From assembly GCA_017468085.1 (NCBI GenBank), contig JAFUJR010000026.1:1-41807 (forward strand): a stretch of DNA of 41,807 bases, written 5' to 3'. The translations under genes and the position numbers were made by a program. Source of the DNA: Clostridia bacterium. Lineage in GTDB: Bacteria; Bacillota; Clostridia; Christensenellales; Borkfalkiaceae. Below, piece by piece: positions 18,789 to 26,102 of the stretch. Position 1 is the stretch's first letter. Every line of letters begins with the position of its first letter. The notes under the pieces are model-generated. The model ran no database searches. It saw only the letters and a list, made by a program, of their open reading frames with translations, and was not told the origin of the DNA.

Positions 18789-19640
18789 ATGAAACAGAAC
18801 GTTTTAAACACCGATTTGACGGGAAAAGTGGCGGTTGTAACTGGCGCAGGCGGCGTGCTTTGCAGTTATTTTGCGAAGGTATTGGCACGTGCAGGCGCAA
18901 AGGTTGCATTATTAGACTTAAATGAAGCAGCAGCAAAACAGCACGCGGCGGAAATCGTAGAAGAGGGCGGCGTTGCCAAGGCGTATGCGTGCAACGTGCT
19001 CGACAAGGAAATTTGCTATGCGGTGGCGGAACAGGTAGAAAAAGACCTCGGCAAGTGCGATATCCTCATCAACGGCGCGGGCGGAAATAATCCCAAAGCG
19101 ACGACGGATAAGGAATATTTCGAGCTTGGCGATATTGACGCGGACACCAAATCCTTCTTCGATTTGGACGCAAGCGGGGTTGGGTTTGTATTCAATTTGA
19201 ACTTCCTCGGCACGCTTATTCCTACGCAGGCGTTCGCGCGCCAAATGGTAGGCAGAAAGGGCTGCAATATTTTGAATATTTCTTCGATGAACGCGTACAC
19301 GCCCCTTACAAAAATCCCCGCATACAGCGGTGCAAAGGCGGCGATTTCCAACTTCACGCAATGGCTTGCGGTGCATTTTTCTAAGGTGGGGATTCGCGTA
19401 AACGCCATCGCGCCCGGTTTCTTCTCGACCAAACAAAACGCAAAACTTTTATGGAACGACGACGGCACGCCCACGGCAAGAACGGGCAAGATTTTGGCGG
19501 CTACGCCCATGGGCAGATTCGGCGAAACAGAAGAACTCGAAGGCGGCTTGTTATTCCTTATCAACGATAAAGCGGCAGGCTTTATCACGGGCGTAGTGTT
19601 GCCCATCGACGGCGGCTTCTCGTCGTATAGCGGCGTATAA
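18789..19640 (+). CDS. uxuB: SDR-type D-mannonate oxidoreductase (fructuronate reductase)
   Basis: This 283-residue short-chain dehydrogenase has the nucleotide-binding motif 'VVTGAGGVLCSYFAK', 'INGAGGNNPKATT', and a catalytic 'YSGAK' (Tyr179, Lys183) with Ser165/166. The 'NGAGGNNP' segment and the ending 'VLPIDGGFSSYSGV' match the SDR-type mannonate oxidoreductase of Bacillus (YjmF). Enteric UxuB is an unrelated long-chain enzyme with the same activity. The position 13 nt after uxuA supports reduction of fructuronate to mannonate, the UxuA substrate. A related keto-sugar acid reductase remains possible. It is the last gene of the operon. Confidence 0.78.
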   Translation: MKQNVLNTDLTGKVAVVTGAGGVLCSYFAKVLARAGAKVALLDLNEAAAKQHAAEIVEEGGVAKAYACNVLDKEICYAVAEQVEKDLGKCDILINGAGGNNPKATTDKEYFELGDIDADTKSFFDLDASGVGFVFNLNFLGTLIPTQAFARQMVGRKGCNILNISSMNAYTPLTKIPAYSGAKAAISNFTQWLAVHFSKVGIRVNAIAPGFFSTKQNAKLLWNDDGTPTARTGKILAATPMGRFGETEELEGGLLFLINDKAAGFITGVVLPIDGGFSSYSGV

Positions 19641-19688
19641 ACCGTTAGAAAACGGTGCAAAATCCGTAATTTTATAATCAGTGTTAAA

Positions 19689-19725
19689 AAACGCTCTCAC
19701 GCCGTTTTCGGCTTTGGGAGCGTTT
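19689..19725 (+). terminator. Terminator of the glycan-utilisation operon
   Basis: An 8-bp outer stem (19689-19696 with 19718-19725) and a 4-bp inner GCCG/CGGC stem with a TTTT loop end in a short T-run. It lies about 50 nt after the uxuB stop. Confidence 0.6.
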
Positions 19726-19768
19726 ACCATAGAAAAAACTTATAATCCAATTATTTTCTTGAAAGGGA

Positions 19769-19797
19769 TTGCTTTTTTCGTATCGGTATGTTACAAT
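19769..19797 (+). promoter_or_regulatory. Promoter of the alkaline phosphatase gene
   Basis: TTGCTT (19769-19774), a 17-bp spacer and TACAAT (19792-19797) lie about 50 nt before the start codon. No clear Pho box could be recognised. Confidence 0.65.
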
Positions 19798-19848
19798 ATC
19801 CTTATTCAAAAGTGAACGTCCAACAATGGATAATAAGGCGGTGTACAA

Positions 19849-21018
19849 ATGAGAAAATATTGGCAAAAGTTTATCACGTTGACCTTGGCGGGCGCGATGT
19901 CGCTTTCAATGATTTCTTGCGGAAAGGGAGAGAAAAACGACGGCATTATTTTAAAAAACGTTACGCAAGCGAAGAACGTGATTTTATTGATTGGCGACGG
20001 TATGGGTCCCGAACAGATCCGCGCGGGCGAGCTGTTTAAAGGCGAAAAGCTGGCGATGCAAAAATTTCCGTATATGACGAAGGTACAAACCAGGTCGGTT
20101 ACGGGCTTGACGGACTCTGCGGCGGCGGCAACGGCGCTTGCGACGGGTACGCGCACCTCCAATGGGTACGTGGGCAGATACGTTAATACCGCAACGCTAG
20201 AAACTACGGATTTGGAAACCATCGTCGACGTTGCGCACGGCTTAGGCAAACGCACGGGCGTAATTGCAACGGAAGAGCTGTACGGCGCAACCCCTATGGG
20301 CTTTTCGGCGCACTCGAATAGCCGTAACAATACGGATGAATTGGTAAACTCTGCCGCAACGACGAGCAACGTCAATCTGTTTGCAAGCTATGTTATCGAC
20401 GCTAAATATCAAGCGGCTTTTACGAATGCAGACTATATCAAGATTGACGACGCGGATATGATTTCCGAATCTACCGAGGATAAAATTTTCGGCAGTTATG
20501 CTATTGCGGCGACTTACGAAGCCATGATGGTGGACGGCTCGTTCGTTGCGTTTGACCGTCTTGTTACCGAAGCGCTGGAATATCTTTCCAAGGATGAAGA
20601 CGGATTTTTCTTAATGGCGGAGGGTTCGCATATCGATCACGGCGGGCACAACAACGATATCTGCTATATGCTAGAGGAGCTGATTGCCTTCGACGATATG
20701 GTTGCGGCGGTGTTGGAATGGGCGAAAGACCGCGACGATACGGTGGTCATCGTTACTGCCGACCACGAAACGGGCGGCTTGGAATTGAAAAGTAGCGCGA
20801 CGCACGAGGCCATAGTTGAAGCGTATGAAAACGGCGGTATAGGAAAATGTTATACGTGGTCGACGAGCGGACATACGAACACGGACGTAAACCTCTATAT
20901 CAACGGTGCGGATATCGATTTTGCACAATACTCCTTCAAAAACAAAGACCGCATCAAAAACACGGAAGTGTTTGAAATTATGAAAACGCTTATGACGGGC
21001 GAAACGACGGCGGAATAA
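19849..21018 (+). CDS. Alkaline phosphatase, lipoprotein type
   Basis: This 389-residue protein belongs to the PhoA-type superfamily and hydrolyses phosphate monoesters using two zinc ions and magnesium. Residues 1-23 are a lipoprotein signal ending 'LSMISC', with Cys24 as the probable lipidated residue, so it should be anchored outside the membrane. The metal site and nucleophile are visible in 'LLIGDGMG', 'TDSAAAATALATG' (catalytic Ser), 'EGSHIDHGGH', 'TADHETGG' and 'SGHTNTD'. All key residues appear intact. It stands alone with its own promoter and terminator. Phosphate-starvation control is usual for the family but not shown here. Confidence 0.9.
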   Translation: MRKYWQKFITLTLAGAMSLSMISCGKGEKNDGIILKNVTQAKNVILLIGDGMGPEQIRAGELFKGEKLAMQKFPYMTKVQTRSVTGLTDSAAAATALATGTRTSNGYVGRYVNTATLETTDLETIVDVAHGLGKRTGVIATEELYGATPMGFSAHSNSRNNTDELVNSAATTSNVNLFASYVIDAKYQAAFTNADYIKIDDADMISESTEDKIFGSYAIAATYEAMMVDGSFVAFDRLVTEALEYLSKDEDGFFLMAEGSHIDHGGHNNDICYMLEELIAFDDMVAAVLEWAKDRDDTVVIVTADHETGGLELKSSATHEAIVEAYENGGIGKCYTWSTSGHTNTDVNLYINGADIDFAQYSFKNKDRIKNTEVFEIMKTLMTGETTAE

Positions 21019-21074
21019 GCAACGGAGCGCGTAGGGCGCAAACCCGCGCAACGCTGACAATATTGGGCTAAAAT

Positions 21075-21106
21075 AAAACGGGGCTGAGAAAAATCAGCCT
21101 CGTTTT
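21075..21106. terminator. Bidirectional terminator between convergent genes
   Basis: A 13-bp stem with one wobble pair (21075-21087 with 21094-21106) and a 6-nt loop is flanked by A-rich sequence on the left and T-rich on the right. It can serve the phosphatase gene (+) and the ABC-F gene (-). Confidence 0.75.
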
Positions 21107-21122
21107 CATTTGTGATTTGCCT

Positions 21123-23021
21123 TTAAATAAGCGTTTCGTATTCGGCGTACAACTCGTCGAGCTTGGTTTTAATTTCTTCTAAGCGATTGCATTTTTCCGT
21201 CAAGAGGGCGAAGTTGCCCGTTACTTCGGGGTCGGAAAGAGAGGCGTTAAGTTCCTCGTCCTCCGTTTCCAAGGCGGAAATTTCTTCTTCGATTTTCTTA
21301 ATGCGCGTACGGCGTTTAGCGTCTGCGGCACGTTCTTCCTTGCTACGGTAATATCCGTCTTTTTGTTCGGTGTTTTTAGGGACGATGGGGGCAGGTGCGC
21401 GTTGAGCTTCCGTTTTTGCCGCTTTTAAGCTGTTTTTATAGGCGGTGTATTCGTCGTAATCGCCCGTGAACGAGGTGGCGTTTCCGTCCTCTAATTCTAA
21501 AATTTTGCCCGCCAAAGCACGGATAAAGTATCTATCGTGCGAAACGAAAAGGAGGGTGCCGTCAAATTCTTTCAGCGCGCTTTCCAAACTTTCGCGCGCC
21601 GCCAAATCGAGGTGGTTGGTCGGCTCGTCCAAAATAAGCACGTTGCCGCCCTCGCACTCGAATACGGCAAGGGCAAGTTTTGCCCGCTCGCCGCCCGAAA
21701 GCATACGTACTTGCTTATCCATATCCTCGGCAACCAGCCCCGCCTGCGCTAAAATACTGCGTACCTTGGTCTGATCCCAGGAAATATGCCGTCCCCAAAG
21801 CTCGCTAAGCACCGTTTCGTTGAGGTTGAGGTTGCCGTGCTCCTGTTCGTAGTAGGCGATTTTGACAAACCGCCCAAACCGTACGGCGGGATTTTTGCCG
21901 CGCACAATTTCTTTGATGAGGGTGGATTTTCCCGTTCCGTTATCCCCGATAATCGCGCATTTTTCTCCGCGGGTCAGCGAAAAGTTCGCCTTTTCCAACA
22001 ATACCTTTTCGCCTGCCGTCAAGCGCAGATTTTCAATTTCCAACACCCGTTCGTACGGCTTTTCCGCGTACGAAAAGACGAAGCGAGGGGGCGTGGGTGG
22101 CAAGCACGGCTTTTCGATTAGCTCCATTTTTTCCAAGGCGAGCCTGCGTGATTGCGCCATTTTCGTGGTAGACGCGCGGACGAGGTTTCTGTCCACGTAC
22201 TCCTGCATATGCGCCCGTTCTTCCTGCTGTTTTTCGTATTCTTTTAAAAGGTGCGACACTTTTTCCGCTTTCAATACCTTGTACTTGGTGTAGTTGCCCT
22301 TGAATATTGAAAGGCGCTTGTTTTCCAGTTCGTAAATTTGCGAAACGAGCTTGTCCAAAAAATATCTATCGTGCGAAACGGTCAAAATAGCGCCTTTAAA
22401 CGCGGAAAGATAATCTTCCAGCCAAAACAGCGTTTTCATATCGAGGTGGTTGGTCGGTTCGTCCAAAATCAAAAGCTCGGGCTCTTCAAGAAGAAGTCGG
22501 CAAAGTTTCAGGCGGGTCTTTTCGCCGCCCGACATGGTGCAAATGGGTTGCCCGTACACGCTTTCAAAGCCCATGCCGTTGAGGACTGTGCGGATTTTTA
22601 CTTCAAAATTATAGCTATCCCTCGCGGCGATGCGGTTATTCAGCGCCTCGTATTTTTGGGATAACGCGCGATACTCTGCGCTATCTTCGTGGCAGAGCGA
22701 AATTCTTTCTTCCACCTCGCGAAGGGAATTGATAGCGGAAATATCCTCGCGGAAAATTTCTTTCATTTCCTCGTAAACGGTATTGGACGAATCGTATCCG
22801 CCGCTTTGTGCAAGATACCCTATCCGAATGCCGTTTTTGCGGAAAAGAACGCCGCTTTCGGGCTCCAATTCCCCTAAAATCAAGCGGATAAGGGTGGTCT
22901 TACCTTCGCCGTTTCCGCCGATAAGTCCAACCCTGCCTCCTTCGTTTAAAGAAAAACAGATATTTTCGAGCAGAGAACCGCCGTTAAAACCGAAATTTAA
23001 GTTGTCTGCGGAAATCAACAT
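21123..23021 (-). CDS. ABC-F family ATP-binding protein
   Basis: This is a 632-residue cytosolic protein with two ATPase domains and no membrane segments. The start 'MLISADNLNF' at 23021 has 'gagg' upstream and fits the family; the longer frame adds an unrelated stretch of 15 residues. Domain 1 has Walker A 'GGNGEGKT' (35-42) and 'LDEPTNHLD'. Domain 2 has 'GDNGTGKS', 'LSGGERAKLALA' and again 'LDEPTNHLD'. A charged linker with 'RNLVRASTTKMAQSR' separates them, and a C-terminal coiled coil follows. This architecture matches Uup/YdiF-like translation factors acting on ribosomes. An antibiotic-resistance role is not supported. Confidence 0.9.
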   Translation of the reverse strand: MLISADNLNFGFNGGSLLENICFSLNEGGRVGLIGGNGEGKTTLIRLILGELEPESGVLFRKNGIRIGYLAQSGGYDSSNTVYEEMKEIFREDISAINSLREVEERISLCHEDSAEYRALSQKYEALNNRIAARDSYNFEVKIRTVLNGMGFESVYGQPICTMSGGEKTRLKLCRLLLEEPELLILDEPTNHLDMKTLFWLEDYLSAFKGAILTVSHDRYFLDKLVSQIYELENKRLSIFKGNYTKYKVLKAEKVSHLLKEYEKQQEERAHMQEYVDRNLVRASTTKMAQSRRLALEKMELIEKPCLPPTPPRFVFSYAEKPYERVLEIENLRLTAGEKVLLEKANFSLTRGEKCAIIGDNGTGKSTLIKEIVRGKNPAVRFGRFVKIAYYEQEHGNLNLNETVLSELWGRHISWDQTKVRSILAQAGLVAEDMDKQVRMLSGGERAKLALAVFECEGGNVLILDEPTNHLDLAARESLESALKEFDGTLLFVSHDRYFIRALAGKILELEDGNATSFTGDYDEYTAYKNSLKAAKTEAQRAPAPIVPKNTEQKDGYYRSKEERAADAKRRTRIKKIEEEISALETEDEELNASLSDPEVTGNFALLTEKCNRLEEIKTKLDELYAEYETLI

Positions 23022-23050
23022 ATACGACCTCGTCAAAATTTGGATAAAAT

Positions 23051-23079
23051 AGGATAATTGCGCCAAAAACCGCGCACAA
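23051..23079 (-). promoter_or_regulatory. Possible promoter of the ABC-F gene
   Basis: On the minus strand, TTGTGC (23079-23074), a 17-bp spacer and TATCCT (23056-23051) lie 29 nt before the start. Both boxes are imperfect. Confidence 0.4.
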
Positions 23080-23087
23080 TAACGGTG

Positions 23088-23216
23088 ATGAAAGACCGTA
23101 AAAAAATGCTAAATAAAATTCGCGAATGCGAAGCGGAGCTTGTCTACGCCACGCCGTCGAGGGTGGCAAAGCTGACGGGAAAAATCGTCAAGTGGAAAGC
23201 GGAGTTATTCGATTAA
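23088..23216 (+). CDS. Small basic protein, 42 residues, function unknown
   Basis: This short reading frame starts 'MKDRKKMLNKIRECEAEL' and ends 'KWKAELFD'. It is highly charged and probably two helices, with no membrane segment and one Cys. It fills the gap between the divergent ABC-F gene and the convergent radical SAM gene, and its stop overlaps that gene's stop by 2 nt. Without it this stretch would be about 190 nt of unexplained DNA. The ribosome binding site is weak and no good promoter is visible, so it may be spurious. Confidence 0.42.
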   Translation: MKDRKKMLNKIRECEAELVYATPSRVAKLTGKIVKWKAELFD

Positions 23217-24097
23217 AAATCCCAAGAGGGGATATATTCCGCGCTACCCGATTCGCGTTCTTGCAAAAACAGCCGTTCGATCCCCAAATCGAAAGCGGTT
23301 TGCACCACCGCGCCGTATTCGCGCGCCGTTACCTTGCGGGAAAGCTCGGGAAAACCGTCTATCTCGCCAAAAGGGGTGTATTGGCTCATTAAACTCAAAT
23401 AAGCGGTTTCGGGCAATTCGCGTTTGAACCATTTGAGGACGGATTTACTGTCCGCGGTGCACAGGGGCATCACCAAATGCCGCACGATACAGCCGGAAAG
23501 CATTTTGCCTTCGTCCGTCATTTTTAAAGGCTTGGCGTTTGCCATAAAGGACACCGCCTCGCTCGCCACGTCAAAATAATCTTCCTTGCCTAAATACCGC
23601 TTGGAAAGGGCGGCGGAATAAAATTTGAGGTCGGGCAGATAAATATCGATAAAGGGGTCGACGCGTTTAAGCGCGTCGATTTTTTCATAGCTGCCCGTAT
23701 TGTAAACGACGGGGATTTGGGGACGGTAAAGTTCAAATGCCGCCACCAGGTGCGCGTTGAAATGGGAGGGCGTAACCAACGAAATATTCTCCGCGCCCAT
23801 ATCTTCCAGCTCTTTAAATATATCCGCAAGTTGGGCGGGCGTGATCTCTTTACCGCGTTTCGCGCGCGAAACCTCGTAATTTTGACAGAACCGACAACGC
23901 AAGTTGCAACCCGAAAAAAAGATAGTGCCGCTCCCGTTTTTAAAGGAAATGCAAGGCTCTTCAAAGGGGTGTAGATAATATTTTGCGATACGCAATCCCG
24001 AAGCGCCGCACGCGCCCACGCCGTTAAGACGGTCTGCACCGCATTCTACGGGGCAAATTTTGCAATTGTTCATCAAATCGCGAAGTTCTGCTTTCAT
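23213..24097 (-). CDS. Radical SAM protein, PflX-like (COG1313 type)
   Basis: This 294-residue protein has the radical SAM cluster motif 'CNLRCRFC' with Cys64, Cys68 and Cys71 binding the [4Fe-4S] cluster that cleaves S-adenosylmethionine. An N-terminal Cys-rich segment, 'CKICPVECGADR' then 'GACG', may hold a second cluster, as in PflX-type proteins annotated as pyruvate formate-lyase activating enzyme homologues. No glycyl-radical enzyme is encoded nearby, so the partner is unknown. The gene is divergent from metK, which makes its cofactor; that may be coincidence. The start at 24097 has a near-leaderless promoter, and a second Met at residue 9 is an alternative. Confidence 0.85.
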   Translation of the reverse strand: MKAELRDLMNNCKICPVECGADRLNGVGACGASGLRIAKYYLHPFEEPCISFKNGSGTIFFSGCNLRCRFCQNYEVSRAKRGKEITPAQLADIFKELEDMGAENISLVTPSHFNAHLVAAFELYRPQIPVVYNTGSYEKIDALKRVDPFIDIYLPDLKFYSAALSKRYLGKEDYFDVASEAVSFMANAKPLKMTDEGKMLSGCIVRHLVMPLCTADSKSVLKWFKRELPETAYLSLMSQYTPFGEIDGFPELSRKVTAREYGAVVQTAFDLGIERLFLQERESGSAEYIPSWDF

Positions 24098-24105
24098 ACC
24101 CTCAT

Positions 24106-24134
24106 ATTATAACACGGTTTTGCGCAATTTGCAA
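24106..24134 (-). promoter_or_regulatory. Promoter of the radical SAM gene
   Basis: On the minus strand, TTGCAA (24134-24129), a 17-bp spacer and a perfect TATAAT (24111-24106) are present. The ATG follows the -10 by 8 nt, so the 5' leader would be only 0-2 nt long. Confidence 0.75.
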
Positions 24135-24154
24135 GCGTGCGCCCACGAAATTAG

Positions 24155-24183
24155 TTGACAATACGCAAAAAAACATATATAAT
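24155..24183 (+). promoter_or_regulatory. Consensus sigma-A promoter of metK
   Basis: A perfect TTGACA (24155-24160), a 17-bp spacer and a perfect TATAAT (24178-24183) are present. Transcription should start near 24190, leaving a leader of about 100 nt before metK. Confidence 0.9.
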
Positions 24184-24186
24184 GTA

Positions 24187-24292
24187 CTTCCCGACGTATG
24201 CGCAGGCGTTTTTTGCGCGCAAATCCGTGTGGGAACTTTTCCGCAAATCCCAAACGCGGGAAAGAACTATCGTTAAAAAGAGGATTTTTTAC
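24187..24292 (+). promoter_or_regulatory. Structured metK leader with possible H-type pseudoknot
   Basis: Stem A pairs 24236-24244 with 24256-24264 (9 bp, one G.U). Its 11-nt loop contains TCCCA (24248-24252), complementary to TGGGA (24230-24234) just 5' of stem A, which gives an H-type pseudoknot topology. A competing pairing of 24187-24193 with 24257-24264 is possible with one bulge. The leader does not match the SAM-I consensus as I know it. Whether it senses S-adenosylmethionine is inference. The ribosome binding site 'agagg' near 24280 follows 15 nt after the fold. Confidence 0.4.
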
Positions 24293-25456
24293 ATGAAAAA
24301 GTTTTTTACCAGTGAAAGCGTTACCGAAGGACATCCCGACAAGGTCTGCGACAACGTCTCCGACGGCATTTTAGACGCGATTTTGGCAACCGACCCGCAA
24401 GCAAGGGCGGCAATTGAGTGCGCGGCGGCGTTCGATACGCTGCTTATCATGGGCGAAGTAACCACGACGGCGCAGGTCGATTACGAAAAGACAGCCCGTG
24501 AAATCATCAAAGAAATCGGCTATGATTTCGGAACGTTCGCGTTCGATAAATGCAAAATTATTACGGCAATCCACCAGCAGTCCCCCGATATCGCCATGGG
24601 CGTAAACGCGTCCTTAGAAAGAAAGACGGAGGGCGGCGACGAGGCTGACCAGCTCGGCGCAGGCGACCAAGGTATGATGTTCGGTTATGCTTGCAGAGAA
24701 ACGAAGGAATTGATGCCGTTGACCCTTTCCCTTTCCCACAGAATGGCAAAACGCCTTACCACCGTCCGCAAAGACGGCACGCTTAGCTATCTTCGTCCCG
24801 ACGGTAAAACGCAGGTTACGGTGGAATACGAGGACGGCGTGGCGAAGCGCGTGGATACCGTGGTCGTTTCCACACAGCACGACGCGGAAGTTTCGCAAGC
24901 GCAAATCCACGCGGATATTAAAAAGTACGTCATCGACGAAATTATCCCCGCGGAATTGATGGATGAAGACACGAAAATTTACATCAACCCCACGGGCAGA
25001 TTTGAAATCGGCGGCCCCGAGGGAGATAGCGGTTTGACGGGCAGAAAAATCATCGTCGACACCTACGGCGGAAGATGTGCGCACGGCGGCGGCGCGTTCT
25101 CGGGCAAAGACCCCACGAAAGTGGACAGAAGCGCGGCGTATTATTGCCGTTATATCGCCAAAAACCTCGTTGCGGCAGGGCTTGCGGACGAGGTGGAAAT
25201 TCAAGTTGCTTACGCAATCGGCGTAGCGAATCCCGTTTCCGTATTCGTAAACAGCCACGGCACGGGCAAGCTGAACGACGAACGCCTTGCGGAAATCGTT
25301 AAGACGGAATTCGATCTTCGTCCTTACGCCATTATCCGCTCCCTCGATTTGCGTAAACCCGTCTTTAAAAAGACGGCGGCTTACGGGCATTTCGGCTATA
25401 AGGGTTTTAGCTGGGAACGCACGGACAGAGTGGATGATTTGAAGAAATACTTATAA
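24293..25456 (+). CDS. metK: S-adenosylmethionine synthetase
   Basis: This 387-residue protein makes S-adenosylmethionine from methionine and ATP. The start at ATG 24293 gives the standard N-terminus '[17 protein letters not shown]', with 'agagg' upstream. Family motifs are 'GHPDK' (13-17), '[13 protein letters not shown]', '[13 protein letters not shown]' and '[15 protein letters not shown]'. All regions appear intact. It has its own strong promoter and a structured leader. Confidence 0.96.
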   Translation: MKKFFTSESVTEGHPDKVCDNVSDGILDAILATDPQARAAIECAAAFDTLLIMGEVTTTAQVDYEKTAREIIKEIGYDFGTFAFDKCKIITAIHQQSPDIAMGVNASLERKTEGGDEADQLGAGDQGMMFGYACRETKELMPLTLSLSHRMAKRLTTVRKDGTLSYLRPDGKTQVTVEYEDGVAKRVDTVVVSTQHDAEVSQAQIHADIKKYVIDEIIPAELMDEDTKIYINPTGRFEIGGPEGDSGLTGRKIIVDTYGGRCAHGGGAFSGKDPTKVDRSAAYYCRYIAKNLVAAGLADEVEIQVAYAIGVANPVSVFVNSHGTGKLNDERLAEIVKTEFDLRPYAIIRSLDLRKPVFKKTAAYGHFGYKGFSWERTDRVDDLKKYL

Positions 25457-25468
25457 CGAAACGGGGTG

Positions 25469-25494
25469 GAACGACAAGGTTAAATTGTCCGTTC
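25469..25494 (+). terminator. Hairpin after metK
   Basis: A 9-bp stem with one bulged C (25469-25477 with 25485-25494) lies 12 nt after the metK stop, followed by a short pyrimidine tract 'tctt'. It is a weak terminator candidate ahead of the better one at 25549. Confidence 0.4.
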
Positions 25495-25548
25495 TCTTCA
25501 CCGTATTATTCGAAAAATCGATTAAAAAAATTAACAAAAAATACGTTT

Positions 25549-25585
25549 GCGCAGTTTGAGGATTTGCTTAAACTGCGCGTTTTTT
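25549..25585 (+). terminator. Rho-independent terminator of metK
   Basis: A perfect 9-bp GC-rich stem (25549-25557 with 25570-25578) has a 12-nt loop and is followed by GTTTTTTA. The rest of the gap to 25717 is AT-rich and I see nothing else in it. Confidence 0.8.
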
Positions 25586-25717
25586 ACCTCAAAAATACCC
25601 CCAAAAGCCTCATTTTGTAATATTGGCGCGTTTTATTTTCCTCTTTTTAACGATAGATTTTTTCGTGGATTTTTTTAAATTTTATTAAATAATTATACAA
25701 AATGGAGCATAAAATCA

Positions 25718-25746
25718 TTGACAAAGGGAGGCTTAGGTGATACAAT
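25718..25746 (+). promoter_or_regulatory. Promoter of the small-peptide/giant surface protein operon
   Basis: A perfect TTGACA (25718-25723), a 17-bp spacer and TACAAT (25741-25746) are present. The leader to the first gene is about 190 nt. Confidence 0.85.
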
Positions 25747-25759
25747 ATGATATCATATT
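25744..25759. promoter_or_regulatory. 16-bp perfect palindrome overlapping the -10 and start site
   Basis: The sequence AATATGATATCATATT is its own reverse complement and covers the end of the -10 box through to about +6. This is a classical position for a repressor operator, but no cognate regulator is identified. Confidence 0.5.
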
Positions 25760-25795
25760 ATAATGTACGCGCGAATATTCAAAAAGGTGATTTGA

Positions 25796-25834
25796 CGGGG
25801 GTGGGTAATCGATTTATTCGATTATTCTTCCCCG
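25796..25834 (+). promoter_or_regulatory. Long leader hairpin upstream of the surface-protein operon
   Basis: A 17-nt arm (25796-25812) pairs with 25818-25834 with one mismatch and a few G.U pairs around a 5-nt loop. No T-run follows, so it is not a simple terminator. It may stabilise the message or form part of a regulatory leader. A 22-codon TTG-start frame (25792-25860) overlaps it but is weakly supported. Confidence 0.5.
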
Positions 25835-25943
25835 AAAAAACTATCAAATATTTGGTATAGCGGGTATTATATGCAGTAAAATGCGAATTTTAGTAACCAA
25901 GGCGCAAAATCAAAAAAATATTTTTCAAAAAAGGAGAAGGCTT

Positions 25944-26087
25944 ATGTACATCAAAGACGAAGTAAATACGGCAACGGTACGTCGCGTTTATGAAGAATGT
26001 AAGCTGGTAATCACGTACTTGACGCAAAACGACGTCATTACGACAAGCACCGACACGGGTGAGGAATACCCCGAAGGGTGGAATTAA
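25944..26087 (+). CDS. 47-residue peptide of the 'ITTS' type, function unknown
   Basis: This peptide begins 'MYIKDEVNTATVRRVYEE' and ends 'GEEYPEGWN', and the ATG follows a strong 'aggag'. It is acidic and has one Cys, no signal sequence and no membrane segment. The segment 'LTQNDVITTSTDTGEE' resembles short acidic peptides with an '(D/E)(V/I)ITTS' stretch near the C-terminus that I recall from gut Clostridia; their function is unknown. It is first in an operon, 15 nt ahead of a giant secreted protein with its own strong ribosome binding site, so the two are co-expressed. A leader-peptide, chaperone or precursor-peptide role is possible, but nothing in the sequence decides this. Confidence 0.72.
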   Translation: MYIKDEVNTATVRRVYEECKLVITYLTQNDVITTSTDTGEEYPEGWN

Positions 26088-26102
26088 GAGGGAGGTACGA
26101 AG

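Noticed and set aside
21123-23021. Antibiotic-resistance type ABC-F protein
   Set aside because: The linker and C-terminal coiled coil match housekeeping Uup/YdiF-like members, and no resistance context is present.
24184-24292. SAM-I (S-box) riboswitch upstream of metK
   Set aside because: The leader is too short and lacks the conserved multi-stem layout and core sequences; only a compact pseudoknot can be drawn.
24155-24292. Longer N-terminus for MetK from an upstream TTG
   Set aside because: That codon is part of the -35 box of the promoter, and MetK proteins start at 'MKKFFTSES'-type sequences.
25792-25860. 22-codon leader peptide starting at TTG
   Set aside because: Start and ribosome binding site are weak and the frame overlaps a hairpin whose pairing alone explains the sequence; kept only as a note.
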